A stretch of 64,000 bases of DNA from VXNE01 sp965208745 (GTDB taxonomy: Bacteria > Pseudomonadota > Gammaproteobacteria > Pseudomonadales > Azotimanducaceae), in assembly GCA_965208745.1 (NCBI GenBank), contig CBDBPN010000004.1, forward strand, positions 3,782,001-3,846,000. The letters are read 5' to 3'. The stretch's first letter is position 1. Every line of letters begins with the position of its first letter. The notes beneath the pieces were generated by a model. It was not told where the DNA came from. It was given only the letters and a program-made list of their open reading frames with translations, and ran no database searches. Shown piece after piece: positions 59,316 through 64,000 of this stretch. Position numbers and translations under genes: made by a program.

Positions 59316-60398
59316 TTACGCCAGTCCCTGCACGCGCGCCGCTTCCTGCCGCACGCGTTCCGGCCCCCCCAGGATCTGCCGGTTGAAGCCCATCCGCTTG
59401 AACCAGTAGTGCAGGCCGAGCAGGTCGGTGAAACCCATCCCGCCGTGCACGATCGTCGCGGTCTTGCCCACGAACTGGCCGACCTCCGCCAGGTGCGCCT
59501 TGGCGTGGCAGGCCATGAGCCGCGCCTCGTCGGGTACTTCGTCCAGGGCGTGCGCGGCATACCAGACCAGCGCGCGGCTCGGCTCGATCTCCGCGGCCAT
59601 CTCGGCGCACAGGTGCTTCACGGCTTGGAACGAGGCGATCACGCGGTTGAACTGCTCGCGCTGCTTGGCGTACGCCACCGCCTGGTCGAGCATCTCCTGC
59701 CCGGCGCCGAGGGTGTCGGCCGCCACGATGACGCGCCCGAGGTCGATGACCTGCAGGGCCAGCTCGGGGTCGCTTGAGTGCAGCGCCTCCGCCGGCGCGC
59801 CGGTGAAGGCGACTTCGGCGATCCGCCGGGTGCGGTCGACCTGGGGGAGCAGGGTGCCTTCCACGCCGTCGGCGTCCGCGCGCACCAGGTGGAACCGGCG
59901 CGTACGGTCCGCCACCAGGAAGATGTCGGCATCCGGGTCGAGGACGAAAAGCGCCGTGCCGTGGAGCGTGCCGTCCGCGCGGGCCTCCACCCCGGCGTCC
60001 TGGCGGGCCCCGGACAACTCGGACATCGCGGCGCCGATGCGCAGGCTGCCGTCGGCGATGCGGGGCAGGTACTCGCCCTGCTGCGCCTCGTCGCCGGCCA
60101 GGCGCAACGCGGCGACGGCAAGCACCGCCGTCGAGAGAAAGGGCGCCGGCGTCGCGTGGGCGCCGAGGGACTCCGCGACCACCGCGGCGTCGAGGGCCGA
60201 GAGCCCGATGCCGCCGTGTGCCTCCGGCACGAGTACCGCCGGCACGCCGAGTGCGGTCAGGCCGGCCCAGATGTCGTCGCCGCGGTCGTCCGGGTCGTCG
60301 GCGAACTTGCGCACCCGGTCTAGGTCCGCGTTGTCGGTGAGGAAGCGGTCGACGCTCTCGCGCAGGAGGCCCTGTTCTTCCGACAGTCCGAATTCCAT
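59316..60398 (-). CDS. Acyl-CoA dehydrogenase-family protein, smaller subunit of a pair
   Basis: 360 residues from ATG 60398. ACAD fold with VPEAHGGIGLSALDAAVVAE, YAKQREQFNRVIASFQAVKH (FAD/dimer contact) and VHGGMGFTDLLGLHYWFKRM. In most ACADs a catalytic Glu sits in GGxGxTxEH; here the position reads TDLLG, so this subunit may lack its own base and depend on its partner. Begins 3 bp after the stop of the larger ACAD gene. Such adjacent pairs form alpha2beta2 enzymes in sterol or bulky acyl-CoA breakdown; the substrate is not known. Confidence 0.86.
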   Translation of the reverse strand: MEFGLSEEQGLLRESVDRFLTDNADLDRVRKFADDPDDRGDDIWAGLTALGVPAVLVPEAHGGIGLSALDAAVVAESLGAHATPAPFLSTAVLAVAALRLAGDEAQQGEYLPRIADGSLRIGAAMSELSGARQDAGVEARADGTLHGTALFVLDPDADIFLVADRTRRFHLVRADADGVEGTLLPQVDRTRRIAEVAFTGAPAEALHSSDPELALQVIDLGRVIVAADTLGAGQEMLDQAVAYAKQREQFNRVIASFQAVKHLCAEMAAEIEPSRALVWYAAHALDEVPDEARLMACHAKAHLAEVGQFVGKTATIVHGGMGFTDLLGLHYWFKRMGFNRQILGGPERVRQEAARVQGLA

Positions 60399-60401
60399 CG
60401 C

Positions 60402-61604
60402 TCAGTGCTCCGCCGGGATGACGGCCTTCGGCTCCCTCGGCATGCCGAGGCCGCGCTCGCTGATGATGTTCTTCTGGATCTGCGACGTGCCGCCGCCGAT
60501 GATGAGGCCGAGGAAGTACATGTAGTGGTTCTGCCAGCTGCCCTGGTCGCGCAGGTGCGGGCCCTTGCCGTACATCAGCCCGAACTCGCCCATGACGTCG
60601 ATGCCGAGGCCCTCGAGGTCGTGCCGCAGCTCCGTCGCCTGCAGCTTGGTGATCATCCTGGCGAGCCCGGTATCCGTGCTGCCGTCGTTTAGGCGCGAGC
60701 TCAGCACGCGGAGGTCGTTGAACCGCATGGCGGTCACCCGCGCCTGGATCTTCATCAGCCGGTCCCGGAAGGCGGGGTTGTCGATCGCGCGCTGGCCGTC
60801 CACGGTCTCGGTCTTCATCAGTTCGACCAGGCGGTTGAGCCGCGTCAGGGCGGCGTTGGGGTCGCCCAGCGTGTCCCGTTCATGCCCGAGGATGGCGTTG
60901 GCGACGTACCAGCCTTCTCCGCGGCTGCCGACGATCTGCTCTTTCGGGACCCGCACGTCGGTGAAGAACACCTCGTTGAAGTTGCCGGCCATGGTCATGT
61001 CGACCAGGGGCCGGATCTCGATGCCCGGGGTGTCCATGCGGAACAGGAGGAAGCTGATGCCCTGGTGCTTGGGGGCGTCCGGCTCGGTACGGACGAGGCA
61101 GAAGATCCAGTCGGCGAGGTGCGCGGTCGAGGTCCAGATCTTCGAGCCGTTGACGACCCACTCGTCCCCGTCGAGCACCGCGGAGGTGCGCAGGCTCGCG
61201 AGGTCCGAACCGGCGTTCGGTTCCGAGTAGCCCTGGCACCAGACCATCTCGCCCGCGAGCGTGGGCGGAATGAACTGGCGTTTCTGCTCTTCGGTGCCGA
61301 GTTCGAGCAGGGTCGGGACCAGCATCGAGATGCCCTGGCTGCCGAGGCCGCCCGGCACCTGGGCGACCGCGAACTCCTCCCCGATGATGCGCGCCTTCAG
61401 GATGTCCGGCTCGCCGCCGTGGCCGCCGTACTCCGCGGGGATGGTGCGCGCCGCGTAGCCATGCTGGATGAGCAGTTTCTGCCAGTTCCTGACGGCCTCG
61501 GAACGGATTCCCTGGCCCTTCGGCGCCTGGTCGCGGTGCTTCCCGATGAAGTCGCGGACTTCCTCGCGAAACGCGTCGTACTGCGGGCCATAGGACAGGT
61601 CCAT
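60402..61604 (-). CDS. Acyl-CoA dehydrogenase, larger subunit of a pair
   Basis: 400 residues from ATG 61604. Motifs: IPAEYGGHGGEPDILKARII, WCQGYSEPNAGSDLASLRTS (FAD binding), VNGSKIWTSTAHLADWIFCL, FTDVRVPKEQIVG, and the C-terminal GGGTSQIQKNIISERGLGMP. Length and motifs match the FadE-type subunit of heteromeric ACADs. It catalyses alpha,beta-dehydrogenation of an acyl-CoA, passing electrons to ETF. First gene of the two-gene operon and divergent from the dUTPase gene. Confidence 0.92.
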   Translation of the reverse strand: MDLSYGPQYDAFREEVRDFIGKHRDQAPKGQGIRSEAVRNWQKLLIQHGYAARTIPAEYGGHGGEPDILKARIIGEEFAVAQVPGGLGSQGISMLVPTLLELGTEEQKRQFIPPTLAGEMVWCQGYSEPNAGSDLASLRTSAVLDGDEWVVNGSKIWTSTAHLADWIFCLVRTEPDAPKHQGISFLLFRMDTPGIEIRPLVDMTMAGNFNEVFFTDVRVPKEQIVGSRGEGWYVANAILGHERDTLGDPNAALTRLNRLVELMKTETVDGQRAIDNPAFRDRLMKIQARVTAMRFNDLRVLSSRLNDGSTDTGLARMITKLQATELRHDLEGLGIDVMGEFGLMYGKGPHLRDQGSWQNHYMYFLGLIIGGGTSQIQKNIISERGLGMPREPKAVIPAEH

Positions 61605-61651
61605 GGCGTGCCTTCCCTCGGGTTGAAAGGCGTGAGAGTCTACCAGTCCGC

Positions 61652-62287
61652 ATGAACAACTACGCCGCGAAGCTCCAGAATATGGCGGTCCTGCAGGACC
61701 GCCATAACCGCGAGGTCCATCCAGAGTGGCGCGCCCAGGGCTATGCGTACTACCGGGCCGTGTGGATCGAGTGCGCGGAACTGCTCGACCACTTCGGCTG
61801 GAAGTGGTGGAAGCGGCAGGACGCCAACCTCGAGCAGGTGCGCCTCGAAGTGGTCGACATCTGGCACTTCGGTCTGTCGGACCTGCTGCGGGCCGAGGCG
61901 GTGGACGGGGCGCTCGCCGACCGCATGCGGCTCCGCACCGCGCCCTCCGGGGAAGGAAACGGCGGGGACGACCTGCGCGCCGCCGTGGAAGCGCTGGCGC
62001 TCTCGACCCTCGGGCGCCGGGCGTTCGACGTGGACGCCTTCGTCGACCTCATGAACGCCGTGCCGATGTCCCTCGACGAACTGCACGACGCCTACATCGG
62101 CAAGAACGTGCTCAACTCGTTCCGCCAGGCGCATGGCTACCGGGACGGCAGCTACGTGAAGACCTGGGGCGGGCGCGAGGACAACGAGCACCTCTCCGAG
62201 ATCGCGGCGCAACTCGACGCGGGCCGGCCTTCCTACGCCGAAGACCTGAAGGCGGCGCTCGAGGCGCGCTACGCCGCCCTGACCTGA
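61652..62287 (+). CDS. Dimeric (all-alpha) dUTP diphosphatase
   Basis: 211 residues from ATG 61652. All-alpha NTP-pyrophosphatase motifs: VLQDRHNREVHPEWRAQGY, IECAELLDHFGWKWWK (ExxE) near residue 39, LEVVDIWHFGLSDLL (ExxD) near 67, and YIGKNVLNSFRQAHGYRDG near 150. Converts dUTP to dUMP, keeping uracil out of DNA. This is the kinetoplastid/phage-like dimeric type rather than the trimeric Dut. A perfect palindrome lies within codons 11-18. Lies 13 bp before the DgcN gene. Confidence 0.9.
   Translation: MNNYAAKLQNMAVLQDRHNREVHPEWRAQGYAYYRAVWIECAELLDHFGWKWWKRQDANLEQVRLEVVDIWHFGLSDLLRAEAVDGALADRMRLRTAPSGEGNGGDDLRAAVEALALSTLGRRAFDVDAFVDLMNAVPMSLDELHDAYIGKNVLNSFRQAHGYRDGSYVKTWGGREDNEHLSEIAAQLDAGRPSYAEDLKAALEARYAALT
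61682..61705. repeat. Perfect 24-bp palindrome near the start of the dUTPase coding region
   Basis: Arms ATGGCGGTCCTG and CAGGACCGCCAT with no spacer, 30 bp into the gene. It encodes MAVLQDRH, so the protein sequence alone could explain it, but the perfect symmetry would form a cruciform or a protein-binding site. Confidence 0.85.
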
Positions 62288-62300
62288 CGACGGCGGGCCC

Positions 62301-63332
62301 ATGCGGGACGTGTTGCGCATCGAGGCGCCGTACCTGCTCTTCGCGGGGGGCGCCCGGGACGCGCTGGCCGCCAAGACGGGGCAGGGCATCGTCGACTGGC
62401 GGCCGGAACGCTGCCTGGGACAACTCCGGCTGCCCGGCTGCCGCGCGGATCACGGCCTGCCGGACATGATGGTCCCGGAAGCCGCCGAGCGCGGCGCGCG
62501 GACGTTCGTCATCGGCACGGTGGGGCCGGGCGGGATCCTGCCCGAGGCCTGGGTGCCGACCCTGGTCGAGGCGGTCGAGGCCGGGATGGATGTCGCGAGC
62601 GGCCTGCACACGCGGCTCGGGAGCTTCGACGTCCTGGCGGATGCCGCCCGGCGGCACGGGCGGCGCCTCATCGACGTGCGCGTGCCGCGGCGCGACTTCC
62701 CGACCGGTTCCGGAAGTCCGCGCTCCGGCAAGCGCCTGCTGACCGTGGGGACGGATTGCGCGGTAGGCAAGAAGTACACGGCGCTGGCCCTCGAGCGCGC
62801 GCTCCGTGCGCGCGGCGTCGACGCGGACTTCCGCGCGACGGGCCAGACCGGGATCCTGATCGCGGGAGAGGGCGTGGCGGTCGACGCCGTCCCCGCGGAT
62901 TTCGTGTCCGGCGCGGTGGAAGTGCTGACACCGGCCGCCGCGGACGACCACTGGGACGTCGTGGAAGGGCAGGGGTCGCTGTTCCATCCCTCGTTCGCCG
63001 GCGTGTCCCTCGGCCTGCTGCACGGCGCTCAGCCGGACGTCTTCGTCGTCTGTCACGAACCGACGCGGCGGACCATGCGAAACGTGCCGGCGCCCATGCC
63101 GTCCGTGACGGCGGTGATCGACGCGACCATCGCACTGGGCCGCCTGACGAATCCGGACATCCGCTGTGCGGGCGTCGCCGTGAACACCGCCGCACTTGCG
63201 GAGCCGGAGGCGCGTCGGATGGTGGAGGGCTGTGCGGCGGAGTTGGACCTGCCGGTGACGGACCCCGTGCGTTTCCGTGTCGACACGATCGTCGAACGGC
63301 TGCTCGATGACGCAGGAGAAGCGCGCTCATGA
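62301..63332 (+). CDS. dgcN: DgcN-family (DUF1611) protein of D-glutamate catabolism
   Basis: 343 residues from ATG 62301. The N-terminal Rossmann-like part is followed by a P-loop domain: LLTVGTDCAVGKKYTALALE (Walker A-like) near residue 150, FRATGQTGILIAGEGVAVDA, VVEGQGSLFHPSFAGVSLGL and VCHEPTRRTMRN. DUF1611 proteins of this type were reported as DgcN, an N-acetyltransferase acting on D-glutamate, working with the racemase DgcA. The next gene is that racemase, overlapping by 4 nt, which supports the assignment. Confidence 0.82.
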   Translation: MRDVLRIEAPYLLFAGGARDALAAKTGQGIVDWRPERCLGQLRLPGCRADHGLPDMMVPEAAERGARTFVIGTVGPGGILPEAWVPTLVEAVEAGMDVASGLHTRLGSFDVLADAARRHGRRLIDVRVPRRDFPTGSGSPRSGKRLLTVGTDCAVGKKYTALALERALRARGVDADFRATGQTGILIAGEGVAVDAVPADFVSGAVEVLTPAAADDHWDVVEGQGSLFHPSFAGVSLGLLHGAQPDVFVVCHEPTRRTMRNVPAPMPSVTAVIDATIALGRLTNPDIRCAGVAVNTAALAEPEARRMVEGCAAELDLPVTDPVRFRVDTIVERLLDDAGEARS

Positions 63333-64000
63333 GTGTCGTGCTCGAGGCCCATGCGGAGTCCTGGGAGCTGGCCGCTCCCTTCTCCATCTCGCGGGGAACG
63401 AAATCGCGGGCGGACGTGGTGGTGGTGACGGCGCGGGACGACGAGTTCGAAGGCCGGGGCGAAGGCGTGCCGTATGCCCGGTACGGAGAGTCCATGACGG
63501 GCGCCTTGCAGGCGATCACAGCCTTCCGCGCGAACTGTCGCGACTGCTCGCGTGACCCGGTGCTGCGCGCCATGCCTCCGGGCGCGGCCCGCAACGCCGT
63601 CGACTGCGCCTTGTGGGATCTTGAGGCCCGGCGGAGTGGCGTGCCGGTGTGGGAACTGGCGGGCCTCCCTGCGCCGGCCCCCGTGGAGACCGCCTACACG
63701 ATCGTGCTGGACGACATCGCCGCCATGGCCGCGGCGGCCCGTCGCAACGCGTCCCGACCGCTCCTCAAGCTGAAGCTGGGCGGCGTGCCGGCGGAGGATG
63801 TCGAGCGCCTGCGCGCCGTGCGCGAGGCGGCGCCCGGCGCCCGCCTGATCGTCGACGCGAACGAGGGCTGGAGCATGGCCGGGCTCGAACGGGTGGTCCC
63901 GGTCGCGGCGGAGGTGGGCGTGGAACTCATCGAGCAGCCGCTGCCCGCGGACGGAGATGACGCCCTGGCCGGATTCCCGTCGCCGGTGCCGCTCGGCGCG
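63329..64000 (+). CDS. dgcA: DgcA-type N-acetyl-D-glutamate racemase (enolase superfamily), 3' end cut by window
   Basis: 224 residues visible from ATG 63329, which overlaps the DgcN stop (ATGA). Muconate-lactonizing subgroup: capping domain start ESWELAAPFSISRGTKSRAD, then ARNAVDCALWDLEARRSG, catalytic LLKLKLGG (KxK) near residue 150, metal ligands in LIVDANEGW and ELIEQPLP. Related enzymes are dipeptide epimerases; next to DgcN the N-acetyl-glutamate racemase role is favoured. The remaining barrel, including the second catalytic Lys, is outside the window. Confidence 0.88.
   Translation, partial: MSVVLEAHAESWELAAPFSISRGTKSRADVVVVTARDDEFEGRGEGVPYARYGESMTGALQAITAFRANCRDCSRDPVLRAMPPGAARNAVDCALWDLEARRSGVPVWELAGLPAPAPVETAYTIVLDDIAAMAAAARRNASRPLLKLKLGGVPAEDVERLRAVREAAPGARLIVDANEGWSMAGLERVVPVAAEVGVELIEQPLPADGDDALAGFPSPVPLGA

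Noticed and set aside
1..64000. tRNA, rRNA or integrase-linked attachment sites
   Set aside because: None could be recognised by eye on either strand; the apparent acquired patches lack an integrase or tRNA border.

Overview
The window is GC-rich DNA (about 68-70 % G+C by eye) with proteobacterial gene content. A FAN1 nuclease/XPD-type helicase pair, the two-component genes of the proteobacterial dedicated sortase system, a TonB-dependent receptor, heteromeric acyl-CoA dehydrogenases, Lon and a DgcN/DgcA pair together suggest a gammaproteobacterium, probably uncultured and marine or host-associated (inference). I see no rRNA, tRNA, CRISPR array or prophage. An unusual share of the window is decayed sequence: remnants of at least ten genes, dispersed palindromic repeats and one intact insertion sequence (IS). 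This suggests relaxed selection with active rearrangement.

Layout. 1-4945: FAN1-type nuclease, iron-sulfur helicase carrying an in-frame repeat insertion, pyruvate kinase. 5039-10693: a STAS/GHKL regulator gene broken by one stop codon, a MORN protein overlapping a Ser/Thr kinase, a metallo-beta-lactamase-fold hydrolase. 10690-14167: a lower-GC patch with a small protein plus an ImmA/IrrE-type metallopeptidase, a shredded copy of the kinase gene, and an HpaB-like flavoprotein. 14239-20959: PdsS/PdsR two-component pair without its sortase, a dead LuxR regulator, a NadR-like kinase, a choline/thiamine-kinase-like protein, and a CoxE-type VWA protein. 20960-22181: repeats and a RAYT/IS200-like remnant. 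22182-28922: sirtuin, DsbA-like isomerase, two tandem Uma2 nucleases with an eroded beta-lactamase copy between them, the intact serine hydrolase, a VOC protein, an aldehyde dehydrogenase. 29190-30783: dead acyl-CoA carboxylase gene and a small beta-rich protein.

31258-39172 is the most coherent block: six co-directional, partly overlapping genes encoding a squalene/phytoene synthase-like enzyme, a TPR periplasmic protein, an MpaB/rubber-oxygenase-like (DUF2236) protein, an RND/MMPL transporter, a LolA-like periplasmic lipid carrier and an outer-membrane barrel. They read as a pathway that makes an isoprenoid, modifies it, and moves it across the envelope.

40469-42612 is a complete 2,144-bp IS with perfect 18-bp inverted repeats and a 9-bp target duplication. 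It carries a DNA adenine methylase overlapping its DDE transposase, driven by a promoter embedded in a perfect 11-bp-arm palindrome. 42695-45653: small membrane protein, SulP and RND remnants, a PEGA/FGE-fold protein. 45672-47577: an AAA ATPase coupled to a frameshifted HNH nuclease (Septu-like defence module). 47894-52891: M3 peptidase, a glutamine amidotransferase whose C-terminus is written by repeats, a TonB-dependent receptor. 53046-56880: a continuous run of gene remnants (glnE, RND permease, adaptor, secreted metalloprotease). 56909-64000: Lon, two acyl-CoA dehydrogenases, dimeric dUTPase, DgcN, DgcA (cut by the window edge).

A GC-rich repeat of 42-60 bp with a conserved AGGGG/CCCCT hairpin occurs at five or more loci. 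In three of them it has entered a reading frame without shifting it.
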